Source: MPNO01 sp965200535 (GTDB lineage: Bacteria > Pseudomonadota > Alphaproteobacteria > MPNO01). From it: a stretch of DNA of 64,000 nucleotides. The stretch spans positions 1,426,001 through 1,490,000 of the forward strand of contig CBDAUF010000001.1 in NCBI GenBank assembly GCA_965200535.1, given 5' to 3'. A program made the translations under genes and the position numbers. The notes under the pieces are model-generated. The model was not told where the DNA came from. It ran no database searches and saw only the letters and a program-made list of their open reading frames with translations. Shown piece after piece: positions 24,067 to 32,137 of this stretch (the first letter of the stretch is position 1; every line of letters starts with the position of its first letter).

Positions 24067-25236
24067 CTACGCCGCGGCGAGCGGGCTGCGGCCGCCCAGG
24101 TCCCTGATCTGCGGCATCACTTCCTTCGCGAGCAGGGTCATGCTTTTCGCGGTCGTCTTGTAATCCATGTCGCCCGAGTGGAGCATCGCGATCAGATGAC
24201 CGAATCCTCCCACCTTGTCGTAGAGCGACCTGATCTGGGCGGCGACGGAATCGGGCGTGCCGTATATCGCCATGTGGTTCTCGCGGAAATACGAGACACC
24301 CTTCCGGCGGATCGCGTCCGTCCGCCCGCCGGAATACCGGCCGCTCAGAAAGCTGGCATAGAGCGAGCGGCTGTTGTAACCGGGCGGTGCGCGGAACTGC
24401 GGCTCCGACTTGTTGTGGGTGACATACCAGAACACCCCCTCGATCGTCTTCTCCGCCTCCGCTTCGGTCTCGCCCACCGCCACCAGGGGCATGAAAGCGA
24501 AGCGGTCATCGGCCGGCTCCGGCAGCCCGCCGTCGCGGCAGTGCCGGCGCACACCGTTGAACATTTTCGCCAGCCCGTCGGCCGGCGTCAGGAACATCGC
24601 GAACCTGTACCCGCGCTCGATCGTCTTGCAGGCGTGCGAGAGATCGCTGCCGCCGGTCGTCCAGATCGGCGGATGCGGCTGCTGGTAGGGGCGCGGCCAG
24701 ACATTGACCTGGCGCTTGTGAATCCACTTGCCCTCGTAATTGAACGGACCGTCGTGGCTGGTCCAGGCGCGAACGATCAGGTCGATGGATTCCCAGAGCC
24801 GCTCCTGCGTCTCGGTCGGATTGGCGTTGGAAGCGAACAGCTCGTAGGGAACGCCGCGCACGAAACCGCAGTCGAGGCGGCCGTAGGAGATGTTGTCGAT
24901 CATCGCCATCTCCTCGGCGCAGCGGATCGGGTCGGCGATGTTGGCCGCCGGGTTGCCGAGGATGCAGAGCCGGGCCTTGCGTGTCTGCCGCGCAAGTATG
25001 GCGAGCGGAATCGGTCCGGCGGCGTTGAGGCAGGTCGCGGTCTGGTGGTGCTCGTTGATCATGCAGTTCAGGCCGAGCTCGTCCGCCAGCAGGTACTGGT
25101 CGAGATACATGTTGTAGAGATCGGCGCCGATTTTCGGATCGTAGTGACGGCTCGGCAGGCTCAACCGCATCGAGGAGAACGAGTCGTCGGGCGGCAGGTG
25201 CGGCCAGGGAAATTCGGTGAAGTGGTAGAGTTCCAT
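24067..25236 (-). CDS. LLM-class flavin-dependent monooxygenase (copy 2 of duplicated module)
   Basis: A 389-residue paralogue of the LLM enzyme at 12027-13259. It shares I-N-E-H-H-Q-T-A-T-C, C-A-E-E-M-A-M-I-D, C-G-F-V-R-G-V-P-Y-E, H-D-G-P-F-N, QVNVWPRPYQQPHPP and G-G-F-G-H-L. The region after residue 190 is more divergent, where substrate-pocket residues lie in this fold. The ATG at 25236 is 23 bp after the alpha/beta hydrolase stop, and a RutB-like gene follows after 103 bp. Expected to oxygenate an organic substrate with FMNH2 and O2. No flavin reductase gene is nearby. Confidence 0.88.
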   Translation of the reverse strand: MELYHFTEFPWPHLPPDDSFSSMRLSLPSRHYDPKIGADLYNMYLDQYLLADELGLNCMINEHHQTATCLNAAGPIPLAILARQTRKARLCILGNPAANIADPIRCAEEMAMIDNISYGRLDCGFVRGVPYELFASNANPTETQERLWESIDLIVRAWTSHDGPFNYEGKWIHKRQVNVWPRPYQQPHPPIWTTGGSDLSHACKTIERGYRFAMFLTPADGLAKMFNGVRRHCRDGGLPEPADDRFAFMPLVAVGETEAEAEKTIEGVFWYVTHNKSEPQFRAPPGYNSRSLYASFLSGRYSGGRTDAIRRKGVSYFRENHMAIYGTPDSVAAQIRSLYDKVGGFGHLIAMLHSGDMDYKTTAKSMTLLAKEVMPQIRDLGGRSPLAAA

Positions 25237-25259
25237 CGCGCCCCGTACCGGTTGAGGGT

Positions 25260-26057
25260 TTACCGCCCGGCGCCGCCGTCGAGAAAGGCGGAGACCGCAT
25301 CCATGAATGCGTCCGGCTGCTCGATATGCGGGTAGTGGCCGGCTTCGGCGACGCTGACGAAGCGCGCGCCGGGTATCCGTTCGGCGTAGGCGCGGCCGTA
25401 CTCCGGGCGCACGAAACGGTCCCGGTCGCCCCACAGCACCAGCGTCGGCGCGGCGATACGATGCAGGCGGTGCCGGAGGGCCGGGTTGTGGAAGTAGGGC
25501 TCCCAGCACAGCCGCGCGGTGGTCTCGCGGTGGCGGGCGACCGCGACCGCTTCGTCCTCGCCGAGCCCGGTCATGTCGTCCAGCGGATCGCGGCGCGGGT
25601 CGGCGAACTTGATCGCCTTCACCCTGTCGAAGGGCAGGAAGTAGATATCCTCGATGTCGCGGTCGTAGGCGCCGCCAAACTTGGCGCCGAGCGGGTTCAC
25701 GAGGATCAGCCGGGACAAGCGCTCGCAGGTCTTGGTTGCCATCTCGGCAGCGATCCATCCGCCGAGGGAACAACCGACCAGGGCGGCGTCCCTCAGGTCG
25801 TAGCGGTCCATCAGGTCGAGATAGATATAGGCGACATCGTCTATCGAGCGCACGGCGTCGGTCAGCGGCGACGCTCCGTAGCCGGGCGCCCACGGCAGTA
25901 TCACCTCGCGCGTTTCGGCGAGCCGGTCGAGGACGCCGAGCCCGGCCTCATAGGTTTCCGCGCTCTGCAACAGGACCAGGGGTGCGCCTGCGCCGAGCCG
26001 CTCGACCTCGATGGTTGCGCCCGGCAGCGCAATGGTTTCGCGTGAGCGCCGCTTCAT
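25260..26057 (-). CDS. Alpha/beta hydrolase, paired with LLM monooxygenase (copy 2)
   Basis: A 265-residue alpha/beta hydrolase with nucleophile in V-G-C-S-L-G-G-W, acid Asp in LWGDRDRF and His in E-A-G-H-Y-P. The usual oxyanion H-G is L-Q-S-A here (L-L-Q-S-A-E), an odd replacement. The ATG at 26057 has GGGAGAGGGG upstream. It heads the hydrolase-LLM-RutB-like operon and is divergent from an ACMSD-type amidohydrolase across 112 bp. It is a paralogue of the hydrolase at 11222-11998, so gene and neighbour were duplicated together. Confidence 0.86.
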   Translation of the reverse strand: MKRRSRETIALPGATIEVERLGAGAPLVLLQSAETYEAGLGVLDRLAETREVILPWAPGYGASPLTDAVRSIDDVAYIYLDLMDRYDLRDAALVGCSLGGWIAAEMATKTCERLSRLILVNPLGAKFGGAYDRDIEDIYFLPFDRVKAIKFADPRRDPLDDMTGLGEDEAVAVARHRETTARLCWEPYFHNPALRHRLHRIAAPTLVLWGDRDRFVRPEYGRAYAERIPGARFVSVAEAGHYPHIEQPDAFMDAVSAFLDGGAGR

Positions 26058-26169
26058 CCCCTCTCCCGGCCCGCGAGCACAACGCCGCACTGGAGGGTTA
26101 GTATCTGCCCCGGCGAGGAACCGCAAGCTGGCCGGGGCCCACCGCGCCGGCGCCCGGGAGGAGGAACCG

Positions 26170-27159
26170 ATGAAGATCGACGTCTTCAACCACATCATGA
26201 CGGCGGACGCGCTCGAACGGATGGCCGCGTTCGTGCCGCCGCATTTCGTCAGGGTCCTGGGCGGCATTCCGACCATGCTCGACGTGGACACGAGGCTCCG
26301 CCACATCGAACCGTTTGACGATTACCAGCAGATCCTCTCCGCCTCCAACCCGGTGATCGACGACTGGGCGGGGCCGGACGACACGCCGGCGCTCGCACGC
26401 GCGATCAACGACGGTATGGCGGGCATCTGCGCCAGCCATCCGGACCGCTTTCCGGGTTACATCGCGACCCTGCCGATGAACAACCCCGACGAGGCGCTGA
26501 ACGAAATCGACCGCGCCGTGCGCGACGGGGGCGCCTGCGGCATCCAGATCTACTCCAACGTCCGGGGCAAGCCGCTCGACCTGCCCGAGTTTCAGCCCGT
26601 GTTCGCCCGCATGGCGGAACTCGAGAAACCGATCTGGCTGCACCCGATCCGCCCGATGACCCATTCCGACTACGCCACCGAGGATGCGTCGAAATTCGAC
26701 ATCTGGTGGGCCCTGGGATGGGCGTACGAGACATCGGCGGCGATGGCGCGGATCGTCTTCTCCGGCGTCTTCGAGCGCCACCCCGACATCAGGATCGTCG
26801 CTCATCACTGGGGGGCCTACATCCCCCACGCGGACGGACGGATGGAACCCAGTTGGAGCGACGGAGTGATGATCGCCGGCGCCGAGCGCCCGCTATGGAA
26901 GGGCCGGCGTTCGCTCCGCGACAGCTTCAGGCTGTTCTACGGCGACACGGCGATGTTCGGCGGCGCCGCCGCCAGCCAGTGCGGGCTCGCCTTCTTCGGC
27001 GCGGAGCATTCGGTGTTCGCGACCGACTACCCGTTCGACAAGGAGGCCGGGATGCTCAACCTGCGGGGCACGATCGACGTGATCGACTCCCTCGATTGCA
27101 GCGACGACGACCGGCGTCAGATCTACGAAACGGGCCCGCGCATGCTGCTGGGACAATAG
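26170..27159 (+). CDS. ACMSD-type amidohydrolase (amidohydrolase_2 family)
   Basis: A 329-residue TIM-barrel metal enzyme of the aminocarboxymuconate-semialdehyde decarboxylase/LigW/LigJ group. Candidate ligands are H8 (V-F-N-H), the His of I-W-L-H-P (about 157), the paired H-H (about 217) and the Asp in A-T-D-Y-P-F. The usual first ligand (H-x-H or E-x-H) is F6 here. F-Y-G-D-T-A-M-F-G is diagnostic of the family. The ATG at 26170 has GGAGGAGG upstream. Decarboxylation or hydration of an aromatic or ring-opened acid is expected. It is a paralogue of the enzyme at 29748-30743. Confidence 0.85.
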   Translation: MKIDVFNHIMTADALERMAAFVPPHFVRVLGGIPTMLDVDTRLRHIEPFDDYQQILSASNPVIDDWAGPDDTPALARAINDGMAGICASHPDRFPGYIATLPMNNPDEALNEIDRAVRDGGACGIQIYSNVRGKPLDLPEFQPVFARMAELEKPIWLHPIRPMTHSDYATEDASKFDIWWALGWAYETSAAMARIVFSGVFERHPDIRIVAHHWGAYIPHADGRMEPSWSDGVMIAGAERPLWKGRRSLRDSFRLFYGDTAMFGGAAASQCGLAFFGAEHSVFATDYPFDKEAGMLNLRGTIDVIDSLDCSDDDRRQIYETGPRMLLGQ

Positions 27160-27214
27160 GCCGGGGGCGTATCGGCAGTTGCGGACGAACTTCGGCAAAC
27201 ACCGACCGATCGGG

Positions 27215-28054
27215 TTATGACGGCTCCGACACGGTGTAGCGCCTGAGCAGCCGGTCCTCGTCGGCCGGGAAATCGTTGCGCGCATGATTGACGGTCCGAT
27301 TGTCCCAGATCACCAGATCGCCGGGCGTCCAACTGTGCGCGTAGATGAACTCGGGCTTTTCGATGTGGTCGAACAACGGCAGCAGGATCGCGTCGCTGTC
27401 CTCCTTGTCCCTGCCGACGACGGTCTGGGTCATCAGGCGGCTCAGATAGAGCGCCTTGCGCCCCGTATCGGGATGGACCTTCACCAACGGATGGACGGCG
27501 CGGTTCAGGTCGCCGCGGCTGTCGTCGTTCAGCTCCCGGGTGACGAGGTCGTAGCGGTAGGCGTGATTTGCGCTCATGCCTTCCAGCCGGCCGCGTTCCT
27601 CCTCGGGGAGCGCGTCGTAGGCGGCCGCGAGGTTGGCGAACAGCGTCTCGCCGCCGCGCGAGGGAATCTTGATCGCGAACAGGGTGGTCGCCCGGTAGGG
27701 AACCGCGCGGTGCGAGCCGTCCGAGTGGAAATGCATCTCCCCGTCCGGCAGGGACCCGATCTGCCGGCCCTTCCTGCGGATGTTGGACACCAGCATCACC
27801 CCGCGCTGGGTGTTGGTGTTGTCGAGCTGATAGGACGGCGGGCGGAAACCGGCATCGACGCGGCCGAAGAACGCGGCAAACCGGGCCTGGTCCTGCGCCG
27901 ACACCTTCTGGCCGGGGAAGCACAGCACGGCATGGTCGACGAAGGTCCGGCGCAGGCTCTCGACCGTCTCCTCGTCGAGTTCCTCGCGCAGGTCGAGGCC
28001 GGTAACGCGCGCGCCGAGGGCGGGGCTCAACGCTTCGACATCGTAATCGACCAT
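27215..28054 (-). CDS. TauD/TfdA-family 2-oxoglutarate-dependent dioxygenase
   Basis: A 279-residue Fe(II)/2-oxoglutarate oxygenase. The facial triad is H110-x-D112 (M-H-F-H-S-D-G) and H257 (D-N-R-T-V-N-H). R271/R272 near the C-terminus binds 2-oxoglutarate. T-T-L-F-A is the usual core strand. The ATG at 28054 has AGGAG 7 bp upstream; a longer start at 28072 lacks one. Relatives hydroxylate taurine, aryloxyacetates, sulfates or phosphonates, releasing the heteroatom group. It follows the D-aminoacylase gene by 93 bp but has its own promoter candidate. Confidence 0.88.
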   Translation of the reverse strand: MVDYDVEALSPALGARVTGLDLREELDEETVESLRRTFVDHAVLCFPGQKVSAQDQARFAAFFGRVDAGFRPPSYQLDNTNTQRGVMLVSNIRRKGRQIGSLPDGEMHFHSDGSHRAVPYRATTLFAIKIPSRGGETLFANLAAAYDALPEEERGRLEGMSANHAYRYDLVTRELNDDSRGDLNRAVHPLVKVHPDTGRKALYLSRLMTQTVVGRDKEDSDAILLPLFDHIEKPEFIYAHSWTPGDLVIWDNRTVNHARNDFPADEDRLLRRYTVSEPS

Positions 28055-28113
28055 GGGACCGCTCCTGTTCATGCGGACATTCGTGCGGGCGGCGGCAGGC
28101 GCCGGCGGGTGCG

Positions 28114-28143
28114 AGTATAGGATGCCGCTCCCGCCCCTGTCAG
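28114..28143 (-). promoter_or_regulatory. Promoter of the TauD-like gene
   Basis: On the minus strand CTGACA (28143-28138, 5/6 to consensus), an 18-bp spacer and TATACT (28119-28114, 5/6) lie about 60 bp upstream of the ATG, immediately after the stop of the D-aminoacylase gene. The dioxygenase can therefore be transcribed separately from the preceding three genes. Confidence 0.5.
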
Positions 28144-28147
28144 GGGA

Positions 28148-29755
28148 TCAGGCGGCCGCCGGCGCCGGGGCGCGGCGGAGCATGGTTCCCGGCCTCGCGC
28201 CGGTATGCTCGCCGTCCGCAAACACCGTCTCGCCGTTGACGATAACCCGGTCGATGCCGGCCGCGTAGCTGTGCGGGTCCTGGTAAGTCGCGGTCTCCGC
28301 TATCTCTGCGGCGTCGAACACCGTTATGTCGGCGGCGAACCCCTCGCGCAGGAGACCGCGCCCGGCGAGCCCGAGCGCCTTCGTCGACGCGCCGGTCATC
28401 TTGTGGATTGCGATTTCCGGCGACAGCAGGCCGAGCTCCCGCACGTAGCGGCCGAGGATGCGGGCGAACGTGCCGTAGAAGCGGGGGTGCGGCTTGCCCT
28501 GCCCGGTCGTCCCGTAGGGCGCGACCGCGTTGCCGTCGGATCCCACCATCACGCTGGGCGAGGCGATCAGGGTGCGGATATCGTCCTCGGAAATCGACGA
28601 GACGAGAACCCGGGTCTGTCCCCGGTCGGCGACCAGGTAGTCGAGCGCAGCGGCAAGCGGATCGGTCCCCTCTTCCCCCGCGATCTCCGCCACCGTTCGC
28701 CCCGCGTATTGCGGCCGGTCCGGCGATATCGAGATCCTCACCGCGTCCCAGGACGGGATGCGGCCGAAATTGTTTAGCCCGCCCGCATCGACTTCCGCCC
28801 GAACCCGCGCGCGGACATCGACGCTGCCCAGCCGCTCGAGCATGGCGTCGATCCCGCCCTGTTGCAGCCAGCTCGGAAACAGGTTGCGCAACGGGTTGCT
28901 CGCCGCCTCGTAGGGGTACTGGTCGCAGTCGACCATGGCGCCGCTGCGGCGCGCATCCTCCAGCCGCTCGAGCAGGCGTCCGGCAGCGCCCCAGTTGTCC
29001 ATGCCCGACAGCTTGATATGGACGATCTGGACGTGGACGCCGGTCTGGCGGGCGAACTCGACCGCCTCCTCGACGGAGTCGAAGACGGCGTCCGATTCGT
29101 CGCGGAGATGGGTGAAGTAGCGGGCGCCGTGGCGCCGGAGGACCCGCCCGAGGGCAACCAGTTCCTCGCTCTCGGCGTAGGAGCCGGGCGCGGTGAACAG
29201 GCCGGACGACATACCGAGCGCGCCGGCGGCGAGCGCCTCCTCGAGCAGTCCAGTCATCTCCGCGAGTTCGCGGGCTTCCGGCGGGCGGTCCTCCATCCCC
29301 ATCGTCATCAGGCGCAGGGTGTTGTGGCCGACCAGCATCACCCGGTTGACCGATGTCGCCGGATAGGTCCGCACATAGTCGGCGAAGCTGGTCTCGCGAA
29401 ATTCGAGCCACGGCGCGCTGGGGCTCAGATACTGCCGCAGCGCCTCCGCCTTGCCGGGCAGCGCGGGGGCGCAGGAATAGCCGCAATGGCCGATGACCTC
29501 GGTCGTCACCCCCTGACGGATCTTGCTCTCCGACAGCGGCATCAGGGGCAGCGTCCAGTCGGAATGGGTCTTGATGTCGATAAAGCCGGGCGCAACGATC
29601 TTGCTGGCGGCGTCGATGACCGCTGCACCGCCGGCGGTCAGGTCGTCGCCGACCGCCGCGATGCGGCCGTTCTCGATGGCGACATCGGCCGGCCGCCCCG
29701 GCGCGCCGCTGCCGTCGATGACGGTGCCGCCGCGGATGACGACGGGATCAGCCAT
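28148..29755 (-). CDS. N-acyl-D-amino-acid deacylase / D-aminoacylase family
   Basis: A 535-residue amidohydrolase with an N-terminal small beta domain, then P-G-F-I-D-I (56-61), C91 in the G-H-C-G-Y-S-C motif, the His of F-T-H-L-R-D-E and I-V-H-I-K. The catalytic Asp lies in V-G-S-D-G-N. In characterised D-aminoacylases C, H and H hold the tight zinc, and an H-x-H contributes to the weaker site. Here that H-x-H is K62-T-H64. It starts inside the preceding amidohydrolase gene (8-bp overlap) and belongs to the LLM-amidohydrolase-deacylase series. It likely deacylates an N-acyl compound. Confidence 0.87.
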   Translation of the reverse strand: MADPVVIRGGTVIDGSGAPGRPADVAIENGRIAAVGDDLTAGGAAVIDAASKIVAPGFIDIKTHSDWTLPLMPLSESKIRQGVTTEVIGHCGYSCAPALPGKAEALRQYLSPSAPWLEFRETSFADYVRTYPATSVNRVMLVGHNTLRLMTMGMEDRPPEARELAEMTGLLEEALAAGALGMSSGLFTAPGSYAESEELVALGRVLRRHGARYFTHLRDESDAVFDSVEEAVEFARQTGVHVQIVHIKLSGMDNWGAAGRLLERLEDARRSGAMVDCDQYPYEAASNPLRNLFPSWLQQGGIDAMLERLGSVDVRARVRAEVDAGGLNNFGRIPSWDAVRISISPDRPQYAGRTVAEIAGEEGTDPLAAALDYLVADRGQTRVLVSSISEDDIRTLIASPSVMVGSDGNAVAPYGTTGQGKPHPRFYGTFARILGRYVRELGLLSPEIAIHKMTGASTKALGLAGRGLLREGFAADITVFDAAEIAETATYQDPHSYAAGIDRVIVNGETVFADGEHTGARPGTMLRRAPAPAAA

Positions 29756-30743
29756 CGTCGAGACGCATCAGCCGCCGCGCGTTGCCGCCGTAGAGCTTTT
29801 CCCGGTCTTCCGCGGAGAGGCCGAGATCCTCGACCGACTGGAACGTCTCGCGCACCGGCGCGAACGGGCAGTCGGTGGAAAACACCGCATGGTCGATGCC
29901 GAAGAATTCGAGGCCGCACTTGATCCCGAGATTGGAGCCGAACATCGCGGTATCGCCGTAGAACATCCTGAAATAGTCGAGATGCGGCTTTTCCAGCGAT
30001 GCCAGAACCTCGGAATGGTCCTCGTCGGTGGTGCGTTGTCCCAGCACCGCCATGCCGGGGCCGATGCGACCGTCGAAGAACGGGATCATGCCACCCATGT
30101 GGTGGGTGACGATCTTGATGGCCGGATGCCGGTCGAACAGGCCGGAGAAGACCAGGCGCGCCATCGCCACGGAGGTCTCGTATGGCCAGCCGAAACACCA
30201 CCACATCTCGTAGCGCGACCGCGCCTCGCCCCTGTAGTCCGGCATGTCCGCACCGCGCGCCGGATGCATCCAGATCGGCAGGTCGTAATCCGCCATCGCC
30301 GCGAACAGGGGCCGGAACGCGGGTTCGTCGAGCGGCCGGCCGGCAACGTTGGTGAAGATCTGCACCCCCCGCGCGCCGAGGTCGCCGACGGCGCGGTGCA
30401 GTTCGTCCATCGCCGAATCCATGTCGTGCATGGCAAGCGCGGCGATGAAGGTGACGAACCGGTCGGGGTGGCGGCGGACCAGATCGGCCATGGCGTCGTT
30501 GGCGATGCGCGCGAGCTCCGCTCCCGTCCGGGGGTCGGTGATATCCTCGAGCGGCGGGTTGGGAAGCGAGATCACCTGCCGGTAGTCCCCGAACTCGTCC
30601 ATCAGGCCGAAACGGACATCGAGGTCGTGGATCATCCTCACCTGCTGCATCCGCTTGCCGATGTTGTCGAGCCGCGGCGCCGCCTTCGACATGTGCCGGT
30701 AGAAGTCGCCCGGAAAGATATGGGTGTAGATGTCGATGGCCAT
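29748..30743 (-). CDS. ACMSD-type amidohydrolase (amidohydrolase_2 family)
   Basis: A 331-residue paralogue of the enzyme at 26170-27159, with shared segments such as the R-H-P-D-R-F, G-V/I-Q-I-F/Y-(T/S)-N-V, M-A-R-L/I-V-F-S-G and Y-G-D-T-A-M-F-G motifs. Candidate ligands are H8 (Y-T-H-I-F), the His of I-W-M-H-P, H-H and D in S-T-D-C-P-F. The first usual ligand is Y6. The ATG at 30743 is 28 bp after the LLM gene stop. Part of the LLM, amidohydrolase, D-aminoacylase operon. Decarboxylase or hydratase activity is inferred from the family. Confidence 0.86.
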   Translation of the reverse strand: MAIDIYTHIFPGDFYRHMSKAAPRLDNIGKRMQQVRMIHDLDVRFGLMDEFGDYRQVISLPNPPLEDITDPRTGAELARIANDAMADLVRRHPDRFVTFIAALAMHDMDSAMDELHRAVGDLGARGVQIFTNVAGRPLDEPAFRPLFAAMADYDLPIWMHPARGADMPDYRGEARSRYEMWWCFGWPYETSVAMARLVFSGLFDRHPAIKIVTHHMGGMIPFFDGRIGPGMAVLGQRTTDEDHSEVLASLEKPHLDYFRMFYGDTAMFGSNLGIKCGLEFFGIDHAVFSTDCPFAPVRETFQSVEDLGLSAEDREKLYGGNARRLMRLDDG

Positions 30744-30771
30744 CGTCCGCCTCCCTTCTCGTTGCCGGCGC

Positions 30772-31923
30772 TCAGCGCGCCGCGACCGCAAGGTTGCTGG
30801 GCCGGTCCTTGTCGAGAACGACCCCGCCGTGGTCGCGGACCTGGCGGCGGATCTCCGCCCATTCGTCGTTGAGGACGCGGTTGCTGCCGCGGAAGTGCGG
30901 GATCACGTAGCGCGCGAACATGTCGAGCGTCCGTCGGAACCGGTCGTGTTCGGTCCATTCGTGGGTGGTCAGCATGACGCCGCCGAAACCGCCCGTCTCC
31001 TCGAGTTTGCCTTCGATCCAGGCGGTCGCGTCGTCCGGCGTGCCGACGATCCAGTCGCGCCGGTCGACGCAGGACTCGGGCGTGAATGCGTCGAACGGCT
31101 GGCCGGGAAAGCTCTCGTAGGCGCCCTTGAGGCCGATGGCGGAGAAGTACTCGGCCTCGCGCATGATCCCGGCCGCCGCCTCTTCCCAAGCCCGGTCGCG
31201 GGTTTCGGCCAGGTGGACCGCGGTTGCGATCCGCCAGTCGCCGCGGTCCGCGGTCCTGCCCGCGGCGGATGCGGCGGCCTCCACCTGACTCCATTGCGAC
31301 TTCCAGTCGCCGTAGCGCGCGGCCAGGTTTTTGCCGGCGGGCTGGAGCAACAGCATCCCGTGCCGGCCGGCAAGCTCCAGGTTGGCCGGCGTGCCCGAGG
31401 AGGCGATCGCCAGCGGCAGCCGCGGCTGCTGGTAGGAGCGGAGCTGCAGGCGCATGTCCTCGAAGGACCAGAACGCGCCGCGATGGGAGATCGGTCCGGT
31501 TTCCTCGAGCAGCCGCACGATGACCTCGACCGCCTCGCGCATCATCGGATAGAGCCGGTCGTCGGTGAGCCCGAAAAGTTTCTTGTCGGTCGCGAGGTTG
31601 CACGGCCCGACGCCGAGAATCGCCCGTCCGCGGGTCAGGTGGTCGAGGAATGCCATCCGTTCGGCGACGTGAAACGGATGGTGGAACGGCAGGCTGACGA
31701 CCGAGGTGCCGAGGCGGATGCGGTGCGCGCCGGCGGCCGCCATGGCGAGCGCCATCTCCGGCGCCGGCATGGTTTCCCACCCGCCGGAATGATGTTCGCC
31801 GATGAAGAACTCGTCGTAGTCGAGGGCGTCGGCGAGGCGGATCAGGTCGATGTCCCGCTCGAAGGCAAGCGTCGGATTCTCCCGCGGATGGTGCACGGGC
31901 ATCATGAAAAAAGAGAACTTCAT
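30772..31923 (-). CDS. LLM-class flavin-dependent monooxygenase (limonene-monooxygenase-like)
   Basis: A 383-residue luciferase-like enzyme. It begins K-F-S-F-F-M-M-P-V-H-H, then has G-E-H-H-S-G-G-W, T-S-V-V-S-L-P-F-H-H-P and G-V-G-P-C-N-L. These follow proteins annotated as limonene 1,2-monooxygenase-like and related two-component monooxygenases. The ATG at 31923 is preferred; the upstream frame is low-complexity. It heads a minus-strand operon with an amidohydrolase and a D-aminoacylase, and is divergent (214 bp) from the MFS-MFS-NtaA operon. Needs reduced FMN from an unlinked reductase. Confidence 0.87.
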   Translation of the reverse strand: MKFSFFMMPVHHPRENPTLAFERDIDLIRLADALDYDEFFIGEHHSGGWETMPAPEMALAMAAAGAHRIRLGTSVVSLPFHHPFHVAERMAFLDHLTRGRAILGVGPCNLATDKKLFGLTDDRLYPMMREAVEVIVRLLEETGPISHRGAFWSFEDMRLQLRSYQQPRLPLAIASSGTPANLELAGRHGMLLLQPAGKNLAARYGDWKSQWSQVEAAASAAGRTADRGDWRIATAVHLAETRDRAWEEAAAGIMREAEYFSAIGLKGAYESFPGQPFDAFTPESCVDRRDWIVGTPDDATAWIEGKLEETGGFGGVMLTTHEWTEHDRFRRTLDMFARYVIPHFRGSNRVLNDEWAEIRRQVRDHGGVVLDKDRPSNLAVAAR

Positions 31924-32137
31924 CGCGCGCTGCCTGCCTGGTTGCCCCCCGCCATCCTTGCCGCCGCACCGGCCCGGCGCAACGGTTTTCCCGCATCCCC
32001 CGCGCTGGGCCCGCGCCTCTCGCCGCCGGGAACCGCCGGCCGCCGCGCCGACGTCTTGCGGCGGCGTGGCAAACGGCCGGGCCGGCGCGTATCGTGGGGC
32101 CGCCGCAGCCGAGGCTCCGAGACCCGACCGGAATTCG

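Noticed and set aside
25237..25893. Apparent N-terminal extension of the second LLM protein (hydrolase-LLM fusion)
   Set aside because: The extension is the wrong frame of the alpha/beta hydrolase gene. The hydrolase has its own stop at 25260 and the LLM a normal ATG at 25236.
9733..26057. A complete nicotinate maleamate pathway
   Set aside because: Only a NicC-like enzyme is present. The cysteine hydrolase is closer to RutB than to NicF, and NicX, NicD and NicE homologues could not be identified.
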